Positions 16,192 through 24,548 of a DNA stretch of 29,954 nucleotides are shown here, in pieces (the stretch's first letter is position 1; every line of letters begins with the position of its first letter). A program made the position numbers and the translations under genes. This DNA is from Chloroflexota bacterium (GTDB taxonomy: Bacteria > Chloroflexota > Dehalococcoidia > UBA3495), in contig JADFNR010000027.1 in NCBI GenBank assembly GCA_022563275.1, positions 1 to 29,954 of the forward strand, read 5' to 3'. The notes below the pieces were generated by a model. The model worked only from the letters and a program-made list of their open reading frames with translations, was not told where the DNA came from and did no database searches.

Positions 16192-16344
16192 TTGGTTTCC
16201 GTTAGAGGCGATCCAGGAACAAATATCGTTTTATGCAGGCGTAGGTTTGTTACGTAATATCCAGGCGTTGACATCCCTGCGCCGGTTTCAACGGAGGCCG
16301 CTATTCCGCCGGTGATGTTGTCCAACCAGAACTCGCCCTGCGCC

Positions 16345-16368
16345 GGGCTCTGACCTTGACCGGAGCCC
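16345..16368. terminator. Hairpin between convergent genes, weak terminator candidate
   Basis: GGGCTC (16345-16350) pairs with GAGCCC (16363-16368) across a 12-nt loop. It lies just past the stop of the minus-strand alcohol dehydrogenase gene and in the gap after the thioesterase gene. No T-run follows on either strand. The rest of 16192-16376 holds no gene; a lone TTGACA at 16268 has no matching -10. Confidence 0.35.
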
Positions 16369-16376
16369 AAAGCGGT

Positions 16377-17459
16377 CTAATCAAACATCAATACGCTGCG
16401 GGCGACTGAGCCTTCCTTCATGTACTGGAACGCATCGTTGACGTCCTCCAGCCTTAGGCGTTTGCTCACCAACTCGTCCAGCTTTAGCCGGCCCTGCTGG
16501 TAGAAATCGATATAACGCGGCATGTCCACCCGGAAATGGTTGGAGCCCATGCTGCTGCCCTGGATTCGCCGCTCCCGAAGGAAGGCCGAGCCGTCCAATT
16601 CTATTTTGACTCCCTGGGGGATCATACCGATGATGGTGGCAGTGCCCCCGGCCCGCAAGATTCCGAAGGCCTGTTCCGCCGTTTCCTTCTTGCCAATGGC
16701 CTCGAAAGAGTAGTCCACACCGCCGTTGGTCAGGTCCATGATCCGCTTAACAACATCGCCGCTGGAGGCGTCGATCACGTCGGTGGCCCCGAACTCACGG
16801 GCCAGCGTCAGTTTGTCCTCCACGGAGTCGACGGCGATGATGCGCAGCGCTCCAGCCAGCCGGGCCCCCTGGATGGCGTTCAGGCCCACCCCGCCGCAGC
16901 CGATTACCGCCACCGTGCTGCCGGGTTCGACCTTGGCGGTGTTCATGGCCGCCCCCAGCCCGGTGGTTGCGCCGCAGCCGATGAGGGCCATCTGCTCGAA
17001 GCCGATCTCCTGTTCGATCTTCACCAGGGAATTCTCATGGACCAGCATCATCTCGGCGTAGGCGCCCAGGTTGGCGAACTGGGTTACCGGTGTGCTTCCC
17101 TGGCTGAGACGCGGCGTCTCGTCGGGGCCTCGGATCAGTCCGGTCCTGGAGCACAGCACCGTGCGGCCGGTGGTGCAGCGTTCGCAATGACCACAGAAGA
17201 CCGACAGGCAGCAGATAACCCGGTCGCCGGGGGCCACGTAGTCCACCAGGCTGCCCACGGCCTCCACCGTTCCCGACGCTTCATGCCCCAGCACCACCGG
17301 CATGGTCGTGGCGTAGAGCCCCTCGACGAAATGCAGGTCGCTGTGACAGACGCCCGAGGCCCGGGTGCGCACCAATACTTCTCTGGGGCCGGGCGACGCG
17401 ATGTCAACCTCTTCGATCTGCAATGGCTGGTTTACCTCGTGCAACACCGCTGCTTTCAT
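16377..17459 (-). CDS. Zinc-dependent alcohol dehydrogenase, class III-like
   Basis: 360 residues, medium-chain dehydrogenase/reductase. Catalytic zinc ligands are Cys38 (GVCHSD), His59/Glu60 (GHEASG) and Cys162 (GCGATTG). Structural zinc is held by Cys89, 92, 95 and 103 (CGHCERCTTGRTVLC). The NAD(P)-binding GCGGVG is at 187-192. All ligands are intact. The GCGATTGLGA block and overall length resemble class III/S-hydroxymethylglutathione or related thiol-adduct dehydrogenases, but substrate specificity is not certain. AAGGAGT on the minus strand (17467-17473) is seven bases before the ATG. It lies 62 bp downstream of the acetyltransferase gene and is probably the last gene of the tldD operon. 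Confidence 0.9.
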   Translation of the reverse strand: MKAAVLHEVNQPLQIEEVDIASPGPREVLVRTRASGVCHSDLHFVEGLYATTMPVVLGHEASGTVEAVGSLVDYVAPGDRVICCLSVFCGHCERCTTGRTVLCSRTGLIRGPDETPRLSQGSTPVTQFANLGAYAEMMLVHENSLVKIEQEIGFEQMALIGCGATTGLGAAMNTAKVEPGSTVAVIGCGGVGLNAIQGARLAGALRIIAVDSVEDKLTLAREFGATDVIDASSGDVVKRIMDLTNGGVDYSFEAIGKKETAEQAFGILRAGGTATIIGMIPQGVKIELDGSAFLRERRIQGSSMGSNHFRVDMPRYIDFYQQGRLKLDELVSKRLRLEDVNDAFQYMKEGSVARSVLMFD

Positions 17460-17521
17460 GTAAAGTTACTCCTTAGGAATTTATGGGTTGATGCTTGGGT
17501 GACATAATAGCCTGTCCGCCC

Positions 17522-18016
17522 TCAGGTGGCGAACCACTTTTGGTCGGCCAACACCACCGACGTTTCGATCTGACGCTCTGGAACGTTCCAATACTTGTGG
17601 AGCAGCCGTTCCTTCTCTTGGCTTGAGACTACTTTGAAACCATGGTTCTCGTAAAACCGGACCGCCCAGACCGCGCCGGCCCAGGTGCCGATCAAGACCG
17701 GCCGGGTGGCCCCGTCCATGATCCGGGCCAGAAGCTCGCCCCCGATGCCCCGGTTCTGCCGCGCGGTACGGACGTAGGCGTGGCGGATCAGGGTCACGTC
17801 CTGAACGTCCTGGGTGCCCATCACGCCGGCCAACTCTCCGTCTGTCTCGTAGCCCAGAAACACCACGCCGGCCGAAATCTCCTCCCGAAGTTCTTCCAGC
17901 GGCATATAGGGGTCATGCCAACGGTCGGCCGGAATTATCCCCCGGTAGGCCTGGGCGGCATCGTTGATGATCTCGTGGATCGCCTCAAAGTCGGCGGCGG
18001 TGCAATCGCGAATCAC
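17522..18016 (-). CDS. GNAT-family N-acetyltransferase
   Basis: 164 residues. N-terminal IRDCTAADFEAIHEIINDAAQAYRG is a typical GNAT strand-helix start. The acetyl-CoA pyrophosphate loop is ARQNRGIGGEL, preceded by HAYVRTA, and the late VRFYENHGFKVV block is the family's C-terminal motif. It would transfer an acetyl group from acetyl-CoA to an amine that cannot be specified. The start is GTG at 18016 with GAGGAGG (minus strand, 18028-18034) 11 bases upstream. It lies 23 bp after pmbA/tldE and is probably in the same transcript. Confidence 0.85.
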   Translation of the reverse strand: MIRDCTAADFEAIHEIINDAAQAYRGIIPADRWHDPYMPLEELREEISAGVVFLGYETDGELAGVMGTQDVQDVTLIRHAYVRTARQNRGIGGELLARIMDGATRPVLIGTWAGAVWAVRFYENHGFKVVSSQEKERLLHKYWNVPERQIETSVVLADQKWFAT

Positions 18017-18039
18017 GGCTATCGGAGCCTCCTCGCCGG

Positions 18040-19371
18040 TTAGACGGTTACGCCGGTGAAATTGAAGCTGGCCAATTTCAGGGCCGGCACCCTGGTGGCG
18101 AACCCGACCTCGTTCAGCACCAGTTTGGTTTCGCGGCCAACAAGCTCGACACCGGCCAGGGCCTCCACGTAAGACTGGGTAAACCGCAGGTCTTTCACCG
18201 GGTGGGTGATCCGGCCGTTCTCGATCATGAACGTGCCGTCCCGCGTCATTCCCGTCATGACGCAGCCCTTGGAATGGGCCAGGCGGGTGTAGAAGAACCG
18301 GGTGATGTACAGGCCCCGCTCCGTGGAGCCGATCAGGTCTTGGAGCGACGAATCCCCTGGCTGCATGAACAGGTTGCTGGCGATGGGGCCGCCGGTGAAA
18401 TAAGTCTGGTGGCCGGTGGAGACCGTGCCCTCTTTGCCGGCGGTATAGGAGTTGTGGACTGGTGTATTCACCACACCCGCGGTGATGATGTCCACGCGGC
18501 GGCGGGGCACGCCCTCGGCGTCGAAGGGCACGGGCCAGCCGCTGGAAGCCGAGCCGTCGTCCCAGATGGTTACGTTGGGGCTCATGGCCTGGCAGCCAAT
18601 CAGGTCGTTCATCCAGCTACGCCCTTCCTGTACCGCCTGGGCGCCCATGCCGTAGAGGCTGAGGGCCTCCAGAATGTCGTCCACGGCGTAGGTGTCCAGC
18701 ACCACGGGGTATCGTCCGGGCTCGATGGCCACCGGGTCCCGGCCGTCCACTGCTTTGGATACCGCCTCCCTTCCCAGGGCCTCGGTGTCCAGGTCCGAGA
18801 GACGCCATCCGCCCCCCTTGGCCCAGCCGGCCGAGCTGCCGCTCATGGTGTTTATGATCAGACCCGCGAAGGTCCCGGCGTGGTAGGCCCGCGTGCCGTG
18901 GCTGCTGACCACAGCGATCTCCTGCACGCCGGTCCGGCAGGCGCCCGATACATTTAGATCATGCTCCTGTCCTTGGAGACAGACCCCCCGGACGATCGAC
19001 GCCCTGGACTCCGGGCTGCAGAGGGCCGTGGCCTCGTCCCAACTGTCGACTATGACCGGCTCGGACGGTTGTGGGAGGCCGTTAAAAACGGGGTCTTCGG
19101 GCATCAACAGGGCGTTTTGATGAGCCAGCGCGACCGCTTTTTGGACGCCCGCATCGCTGAGGTCGTTGGTAGTGGCCCGGCCCAGGCGTTTCCCGGCCAC
19201 CGAGCGGATGTTGAGTGTGATGTCGCCGTGGGCCACGTTCTGATGGATGGCCCCGCCGGCGAAACGGGAGAGCCCCAGGTCTTGGGCGTTGAGATAGATG
19301 TCTGTGTCCTCGGCCTTGGAGTAACCCAGGGCTTTTTCCAGAAGGGCCAGCGCGGCTTCACGCCCCATCAT
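18040..19371 (-). CDS. pmbA: TldE/PmbA-family metalloprotease subunit
   Basis: 443 residues from ATG 19371, which overlaps the tldD stop by four bases (ATGA), a hallmark of tldD-tldE pairs. The family forms a TldD-TldE heterodimer that degrades unfolded or modified peptides in the cytoplasm. TldE/PmbA lacks the HExxxH zinc site, and none is seen here. Recognisable blocks include AGGAIHQNVAHGDITLNIRSVAGKRLGRATTNDLSDAGVQKAV, SSHGTRAYHAG and TSTGHQTYFTGGPIASNLFMQPGDSSLQDLIGSTERGLYITRF, the last typical of the C-terminal domain. The open frame extends 35 codons further upstream inside tldD, but that part is not TldE-like and is excluded. The gene assignment rests on the pair and these blocks. Confidence 0.87.
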   Translation of the reverse strand: MMGREAALALLEKALGYSKAEDTDIYLNAQDLGLSRFAGGAIHQNVAHGDITLNIRSVAGKRLGRATTNDLSDAGVQKAVALAHQNALLMPEDPVFNGLPQPSEPVIVDSWDEATALCSPESRASIVRGVCLQGQEHDLNVSGACRTGVQEIAVVSSHGTRAYHAGTFAGLIINTMSGSSAGWAKGGGWRLSDLDTEALGREAVSKAVDGRDPVAIEPGRYPVVLDTYAVDDILEALSLYGMGAQAVQEGRSWMNDLIGCQAMSPNVTIWDDGSASSGWPVPFDAEGVPRRRVDIITAGVVNTPVHNSYTAGKEGTVSTGHQTYFTGGPIASNLFMQPGDSSLQDLIGSTERGLYITRFFYTRLAHSKGCVMTGMTRDGTFMIENGRITHPVKDLRFTQSYVEALAGVELVGRETKLVLNEVGFATRVPALKLASFNFTGVTV

Positions 19372-20813
19372 TGCATCACCCCAACCTGGATGTTTCTGAA
19401 ACGGGCCGGCGCCGCTCCGTGGCCGGTGTGGCCCAGTTGGCCGGGCTGGCCCTTGCCGCAATTTGGGATCCCCCACATGGTCCAGTGATTGTCGTTGCAG
19501 ACCGCGTCACAGGAATTCCAGAACTCGGGCGTGATGCCGGTGTAGGTGCAGTTTCGCAGCAGTTTTCCCAGCTTGCCCTTCTTGATTTCGTAGCCGGTCT
19601 CAGTGCCGAACTGGAAATTGTAGCGGCGGTCGTCGATCGACCACGACCGGTTCATCTCCATGAAGATGCCGTCGTCGGTGTCGGCGATGAGGTCCTCCAG
19701 CTCCCAATCTCCGGGTTCCAGGCTCACATTGGTCATGCGGATCAGCGGGATGCGGTTCCAGGAGGCGGCCCGCATGGAGCCATTGGAAGGCAGGTCCAGC
19801 CCGGAGGCGGTCTCCCGGGACATCAGGTAGCCCACGAACCGCCCCTCCCGGACCACCGGCGTCGATCCCGCCGCCACGCCTTCGTCGTCCCAGCCAAAGG
19901 AACCCAGGCCGGGCAACCGGACGCTGTCGGCGGTGATGTTGACCTGCTCCGAGCCGTACTGGAAGTTGTTCAGCTTGTCCGTTGTGAGGAACGAGGTCCC
20001 GGCGTAGGCAGCCTCGGAGCCCAGCACCCGGTCCAACTCGATAGCGTGACCGCACGACTCGTGTATCTGCAGACCCAATTGGGAGGCGCCGACGATCAGC
20101 GTCGTGACCCCGGACGGACAGTGGTCCGCGGACAAGAGCGCCACCGCCTCCGTGGCGGTCCGCTCGGCATTGCCGGCCAGGTCCATGGCGGCCACGAATT
20201 CCCACCCAGCGCAACCCTGCTGCCGCATGGATTGGGGATAGGAACGCCGCTGCACCTCGCCTTTGCCCCTGGCGGTGGCCATGATGCCGCCGCCGGCCTC
20301 GTAGATGGTCTGCCGGACGTGGGCGCCCTCGCTGTTGGCGAAGGTCTTATGCTCTCTGATGAAGATCAGGTTGCCGGTCCGGGCTGATATGCCCTTCACC
20401 GAGCCCATGCGCTGGTCAGCTTCCAGCAGCAACCCCAGCTTGTCCTCCGATGAGATGGAGAAGGGGTCTGTCTGGATGGGGGTGGTGTACACGCCCCGGC
20501 TGGTCACCGGCGGCCCCAAGGACACCGGCCCGTTAGTGGCCTGCGCCGAAGCCCTGGCGATCTCCACTGCCAGGCTGGTGGTCCGGTCCACCTCGGCCGG
20601 AGAGACGATGTTGGTTGAGGCGAACCCCCATGAGCCGTTGACCAGCACCCGCACACCGATGCCCTGGGATTCGTCGTTGCTGAGGGTGTCGACCACTCCC
20701 GTGCGCACCACGAACCGCTCCTGGTTGGTCTCAACCAGCCTCACGTCGCAGTAAGACGCGCCCTTAACCGAGGCTAGGTCCAGAGCTCGGGATAAAAAAT
20801 CATCCATGGGCAT
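19368..20813 (-). CDS. tldD: TldD-family zinc metalloprotease
   Basis: 481 residues with the catalytic zinc motif HESCGH (HExxxH) at 251-256, followed by AIELDRVLGSEAAYAGTSF. The C-terminal domain contains GLGSFGWDDEGVAAGSTPVVREGRFVGYLMSRETA, the TldD family block. It acts with the adjacent TldE/PmbA as a heterodimeric peptidase; known roles include maturation of modified peptides such as microcins, PQQ-type precursors or unfolded peptides. I chose ATG 20813 because AGGAG lies seven bases upstream; an upstream in-frame GTG/ATG extension of 22 codons and a second ATG at 20807 are less likely. It is the first gene of a minus-strand operon with pmbA, a GNAT and an alcohol dehydrogenase. Confidence 0.9.
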   Translation of the reverse strand: MPMDDFLSRALDLASVKGASYCDVRLVETNQERFVVRTGVVDTLSNDESQGIGVRVLVNGSWGFASTNIVSPAEVDRTTSLAVEIARASAQATNGPVSLGPPVTSRGVYTTPIQTDPFSISSEDKLGLLLEADQRMGSVKGISARTGNLIFIREHKTFANSEGAHVRQTIYEAGGGIMATARGKGEVQRRSYPQSMRQQGCAGWEFVAAMDLAGNAERTATEAVALLSADHCPSGVTTLIVGASQLGLQIHESCGHAIELDRVLGSEAAYAGTSFLTTDKLNNFQYGSEQVNITADSVRLPGLGSFGWDDEGVAAGSTPVVREGRFVGYLMSRETASGLDLPSNGSMRAASWNRIPLIRMTNVSLEPGDWELEDLIADTDDGIFMEMNRSWSIDDRRYNFQFGTETGYEIKKGKLGKLLRNCTYTGITPEFWNSCDAVCNDNHWTMWGIPNCGKGQPGQLGHTGHGAAPARFRNIQVGVMQ

Positions 20814-21424
20814 GCCCTTCTCCTGGTTGCAGGTTAGGGACGCCACAGATAGCAAAAAGCGGTTTAAGTTTACCCGCATGCCGATACATCATTTATCGTA
20901 GTTCAGGCCACCGGAATATCGTTGGGATACGTCCATTAAAGTGGACATCATGGATACAGACGGCTTGGATTTTCCTGTCCGCTTCCCGATGCCGCGGACC
21001 CTGGGGCGCGGGGAAGCGCGTCCCAGTCCGGAAAGGCGAAAATGGCGGTTCTGACACGCCAAGGATTGTACGTGCCGCAGGCGATGAGGGGAAGTATCCC
21101 GCAGGTATCGGGAGTCCGTATACGACGCACTCAGGAGCGGGCGCCAATAGGACAGCCGCCCCCACCGTAACATTTCCCCGCCTCGGAGTCTTGCCTTAAA
21201 ATTGTCATTCTGAGGAGCGCCGCAGGCCGACAAGGAATCTCGTTTTACGATCTAGCCCGGTTGAACCAGAGCAATGAGACCCCTCGCTTCGTCCGATTCC
21301 ATCCCCCGATGCATCGGGGTCGACCGTTGGGCGGAGCTCTGGGTGACGGCGGGCTGTGCGCTTCTAGGAAACTTGAGGCAGTTCCCCTCGCAGGAGAGGG
21401 ATCGCTATTCTGGTTGGGGGCTCG
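20814..21424. other. Gene-free interval between tldD and benzoate-CoA ligase
   Basis: About 610 bp with no convincing gene; the minus-strand frames here lack start signals and family features. It should hold the tldD promoter, but I cannot pick one with confidence. GTCCA (20931-20935) and TGGAC (20942-20946) form a small dyad around TTAAAG. The right half is repeat DNA (21204-21350). Confidence 0.7.
21204..21350. repeat. Interspersed repeat copy 2, extended with palindrome
   Basis: Starts GTCATTCTGAGG (21204-21215) and GGAATCTCGTT (21234-21244), the same termini as the copy at 13283-13322. It continues with a GC-rich tail that includes a perfect 16-bp palindrome, CCCCGAT-GC-ATCGGGG (21304-21319), and ends near GCTCTGGGTGACGG. 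This GTCATTCTGAG...GAATCTC / GGGTGAC pattern is a recurrent intergenic repeat in many environmental bacterial genomes. Confidence 0.65.
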
Positions 21425-23050
21425 CTAGCCCGGCCGGAGTTTGAAGCGCTGGATCTTGCCGGTCGCGGTCTTCGGCAGCTCGTCAACGAAGTTGACCCAC
21501 CGGGGGTATTTGTAGCGGGCCAGGCCGTCTTGGCAGTGCTTCAGCAGGTCTTCGGCCAAGGAATCGGAGGCGTCCTTCGGGTCGTTTAAGACCACAAAGG
21601 CTTCGGGTTTGATCAGTTCGTCGGTGTCGGGACGGCCCACGATGGCGGCCTCCAGCACCTTGGGGTGTTCGATCAGGCGGCTCTCTATCTCCACCGGAGA
21701 GCACCAGATGCCGCCGACCTTCAGCATGTCGTCGCTGCGGCCGCAGTAGACATAGTAGCCGTCGGGGTCTTGGAAGTAGGTGTCGCCGGTGTTGAGCCAC
21801 CCGTCCACCATGGTCTCCGCCGTCTTTTGTGGGTTATTCCAGTAGTGAGGCGAGGTGGAATCACCGTGTATCAACAGCCTTCCAGCCTCCCCGGTGGACA
21901 CCGTTTCGTTCTCGTCGTTCAAGATCTTCATGCGGTAGCCTGGCACCGGCTTTCCGCTGGTTCCGGGGCGGTAGTCGTCCATGGTGTTGGAGATGAAGAT
22001 GTGCAGTGCCTCGGTGGAGCCGATGCCGTCAAGGATCAGGGTGCCGGTCTTTTCCTGCCAGCGCCGGAGGATGTCGGCAGGCAGGGCTTCTCCGGCTGAA
22101 ACGCAGCACCGGACCGAGGAAAAATCCCATCCCTGCTCGTTTACCGCGTCCTCATCCAACACCCGCAGCTGGGCGGCATATAGGGTCGGCACGCCAAAGT
22201 AGATGGTCGGCTTGTGCTCCTTGATGATCTGAAAGGTCATGTCCGGAGAGGGACGCTGGCCGCTGAGGACCGCGGTCCCGCCGACCCACAGAGGGAAAGT
22301 CATGGCGTTCCCCAGCCCGTAGGCGAAGAACAGCTTGGCGGCGGAGAAACAGATGTCTTTCTGATTCATTCCAAGCGTGTCCACGGCGTAATGGACGCAG
22401 GTGGCGGCGATGTCGCGGTGGCGGTGCACCGCGCCCTTGGGCCGTCCGGTTGAGCCTGAGGAGTAGAGCCAGAAGCATTCCGAGTCCGCCGTGGCCGGGG
22501 CGGGCTTCAGGATTGTGGAGTACCCCTCCATCAGGCCGGACATTCCGCTGGGGCCTTCGGTGCAGAGGATGAAATCAGGTTGATGCCCGGAGGCGGCGAG
22601 GGCGGGGGCGACTTCGGACTGGTATTCCGGTGAGTAGACCAGTCCGGCGCATGCCGAGTCCTCGATCATGAACCGGTAGTCGTCGGCCCGCAGCAGGGTG
22701 TTCAGGGGCACTGGCACCAGGCCAGCCTTGATCGCGCCCCAGAAGATGTAGAAGAATTCGGGGCAGTCTTTAACCACCATCAAGATGCGGCCGCCGGGCT
22801 GAGAGGCAAACGCACCGAGCAGGTTGCCGCATCGGTTGACCCGTTCGGCCAATTGCTGGTAAGTGACCTGTTCTTCGACCCCTTCTTCGGCGTCTGGGTT
22901 ACCAGCGTCGGCGTTGATTATGGCGGGGTAGCCGCCCCGGCCTTCCGCCAGGTGACGGTCGATCATGTGGACCGCCACGTTGAAGACCGGCGAGTACTCG
23001 ATCTGGGACGGAGTGGTCGAATGATCGACGGTTACGCTATGGTCCGCCAT
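21425..23050 (-). CDS. Benzoate--CoA ligase
   Basis: 541 residues, adenylate-forming acyl-CoA synthetase. The ATP/AMP P-loop YSSGSTGRPKGA is at 196-207. Next come AAKLFFAYGLGNAMTFPLWVGG and IYFGVPTLYAAQL, blocks characteristic of benzoate-CoA ligases (BclA/BadA type). GDTYFQDPDGYYVYCGRSDDMLKVGG forms the hinge region, and the catalytic Lys is in PKTATGKIQRF (K532). The reaction is benzoate + ATP + CoA to benzoyl-CoA. It is the last gene of the box operon, 27 bp after boxB, so benzoate is the best-supported substrate, though hydroxybenzoates cannot be excluded. ATG 23050 has GGAGT six bases upstream on the minus strand. Confidence 0.9.
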   Translation of the reverse strand: MADHSVTVDHSTTPSQIEYSPVFNVAVHMIDRHLAEGRGGYPAIINADAGNPDAEEGVEEQVTYQQLAERVNRCGNLLGAFASQPGGRILMVVKDCPEFFYIFWGAIKAGLVPVPLNTLLRADDYRFMIEDSACAGLVYSPEYQSEVAPALAASGHQPDFILCTEGPSGMSGLMEGYSTILKPAPATADSECFWLYSSGSTGRPKGAVHRHRDIAATCVHYAVDTLGMNQKDICFSAAKLFFAYGLGNAMTFPLWVGGTAVLSGQRPSPDMTFQIIKEHKPTIYFGVPTLYAAQLRVLDEDAVNEQGWDFSSVRCCVSAGEALPADILRRWQEKTGTLILDGIGSTEALHIFISNTMDDYRPGTSGKPVPGYRMKILNDENETVSTGEAGRLLIHGDSTSPHYWNNPQKTAETMVDGWLNTGDTYFQDPDGYYVYCGRSDDMLKVGGIWCSPVEIESRLIEHPKVLEAAIVGRPDTDELIKPEAFVVLNDPKDASDSLAEDLLKHCQDGLARYKYPRWVNFVDELPKTATGKIQRFKLRPG

Positions 23051-23077
23051 CGCATCACTCCTGAAGCAAGCGCCGAT

Positions 23078-24517
23078 TTAATTAAACCTGACATATTCAT
23101 AGTCCCAGGGCTTGCCGTTTATGCCCCGGACCGGAGGGGCGATCCAGGCGGCGATCTTCCCCGGCTCGGTCACGCGGTTCATCAGGGAACCGACGAACGT
23201 TTGGTCCTCGGCGGTGGGCAGCCATTCGCCCCGCTGGGCCTGCCACTCGGCCTCGTTGATGACCTCGCCTTGTGGCGTCACATTGATGCCCGCCGACGTT
23301 CCGATGTAGCGGTTAAAGAACCGGTGGGGCAGCTTGAACCGAAAGTCCACTCCATGGGACTCCAGCACCTGATTCCAGCGGCCCAAGCCCCGTTCCGAGT
23401 CCTTGATGTAGTCGTCCCGAAGCCGCTCGTTAACCGCGTTCAGGGCGGGCCGGTCCTCCAGAACTATGCGCCCGTTCTGGACCAGATGTACCGGCCACAA
23501 GCTGTCGGTCAAACGGTGGTCGTCGTCGATCCGCGATTCTTGATAACGGCCCTTGAGGCTGGAGTTGAAGTAGGTTGCGGCGTTGGTGGAGATCTCCTGA
23601 CCAAACAGGTCCACGGAAACGGTGAAATGGAGATTGATGTATCTCTGGAGGGTTTCCAGGTCGATGGCGCCGCCTTCCCGCACCCGCTTGGGGTCTTCGC
23701 TCTGGACCTCTTTCATGACTTCACAGGTCCGCTGGGCCACCCTCATGATGCCCGTCTCGCCGACGAACATGTGATGGGCTTCTTCGGTGAGCATGAACTG
23801 GCAGGTGCGGGCCAGAGGGTCGAATCCCGACTCGGACAGGGCCGCCAGTTGGTATTTACCGTCGCGGTCGGTGAAATAGGTGAACATGAAATATGAGAGC
23901 CAATCGGGGGTCGGCTCGTTGAAAGCGCCCAGGATCCGGGGTTTGTCGGCGTCGCCCGAGTGGCGTTCCAACAACATATCGGCCTCTTCCCGTCCGTCGC
24001 GGCCGAAGTAGGCATGGAGCAGGTAGACCATGGCCCACAGGTGCCGGCCCTCTTCGACGTTGATCTGGAACAGGTTTCGCAGGTCATAGAGCGACGGGCA
24101 GGTCACGCCCAGGTGCCGTTGCTGCTCCACCGAGGCCGGCTCGGTGTCTCCCTGAGTGACGATCAGCCGGCGCAGCGGGGCCCGGTATTCGCCTGGCACG
24201 TCTTGCCACACGGGTTCGCCCATGTGGTCGCCGAAGGGAATCTTGCGGTCCAGGTCGGGCTTTGCCAGGAAGATACCCCAACGGTAATCCGGCATCTTGA
24301 CGTAGCCAAAATTAGCCCAGCCATCGGCCTCGACACTGATGGCCGTGCGCAGATAGACATCGAATCCGGCGCTGCGGTCGGGGCCCAGGTCCTGCCACCA
24401 CTTGATGTAATTAGGCTGCCAGGACTCCAAAGCCCGCTGCAGACGCCGGTTGCCGGCCAGCCCCACGTTGTTGGGGATGCGGTCTGAATAGTCGATGTTG
24501 GAATGCTCTATGGTCAT
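23078..24517 (-). CDS. boxB: Benzoyl-CoA 2,3-epoxidase oxygenase subunit BoxB
   Basis: 479 residues, close to the usual length for BoxB, the diiron oxygenase that forms 2,3-epoxybenzoyl-CoA from benzoyl-CoA, O2 and electrons supplied by BoxA. Diiron ligand motifs are present: NVEEGRHLW (E155/E156, H159) and LTEEAHHMF (E245/E246, H248/H249), with the preceding Glu near 131 and an Asp region near 217-219. The N-terminal YIKWWQDLGP and C-terminal FFNRYIGTSAGINVTPQG are also BoxB-like. The ATG at 24517 has only a weak Shine-Dalgarno. It sits between boxC (31 bp upstream) and the ligase. Its reductase partner boxA is absent from the window. Confidence 0.93.
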   Translation of the reverse strand: MTIEHSNIDYSDRIPNNVGLAGNRRLQRALESWQPNYIKWWQDLGPDRSAGFDVYLRTAISVEADGWANFGYVKMPDYRWGIFLAKPDLDRKIPFGDHMGEPVWQDVPGEYRAPLRRLIVTQGDTEPASVEQQRHLGVTCPSLYDLRNLFQINVEEGRHLWAMVYLLHAYFGRDGREEADMLLERHSGDADKPRILGAFNEPTPDWLSYFMFTYFTDRDGKYQLAALSESGFDPLARTCQFMLTEEAHHMFVGETGIMRVAQRTCEVMKEVQSEDPKRVREGGAIDLETLQRYINLHFTVSVDLFGQEISTNAATYFNSSLKGRYQESRIDDDHRLTDSLWPVHLVQNGRIVLEDRPALNAVNERLRDDYIKDSERGLGRWNQVLESHGVDFRFKLPHRFFNRYIGTSAGINVTPQGEVINEAEWQAQRGEWLPTAEDQTFVGSLMNRVTEPGKIAAWIAPPVRGINGKPWDYEYVRFN

Positions 24518-24548
24518 GGCTCATTCATGCCTCGCCGGGAGTTAAGGG

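Noticed and set aside
16261..16306. Promoter around TTGACA at 16268
   Set aside because: No acceptable -10 at 15-19 bp and no plus-strand gene downstream; the next gene is on the minus strand and convergent.
19372..19476. 35-codon N-terminal extension of pmbA
   Set aside because: It lies inside tldD in another frame and is Pro/Gly/Arg-rich. The ATGA overlap at 19368-19371 is the usual tldD-tldE junction.
20889..21233. Minus-strand ORFs in the gap before tldD
   Set aside because: No recognisable domain or ribosome-binding site, overlapping frames of similar length, and part lies in repeat DNA.
22853..23896. 347-residue plus-strand ORF
   Set aside because: Antisense to boxB and the ligase, both clearly recognised.
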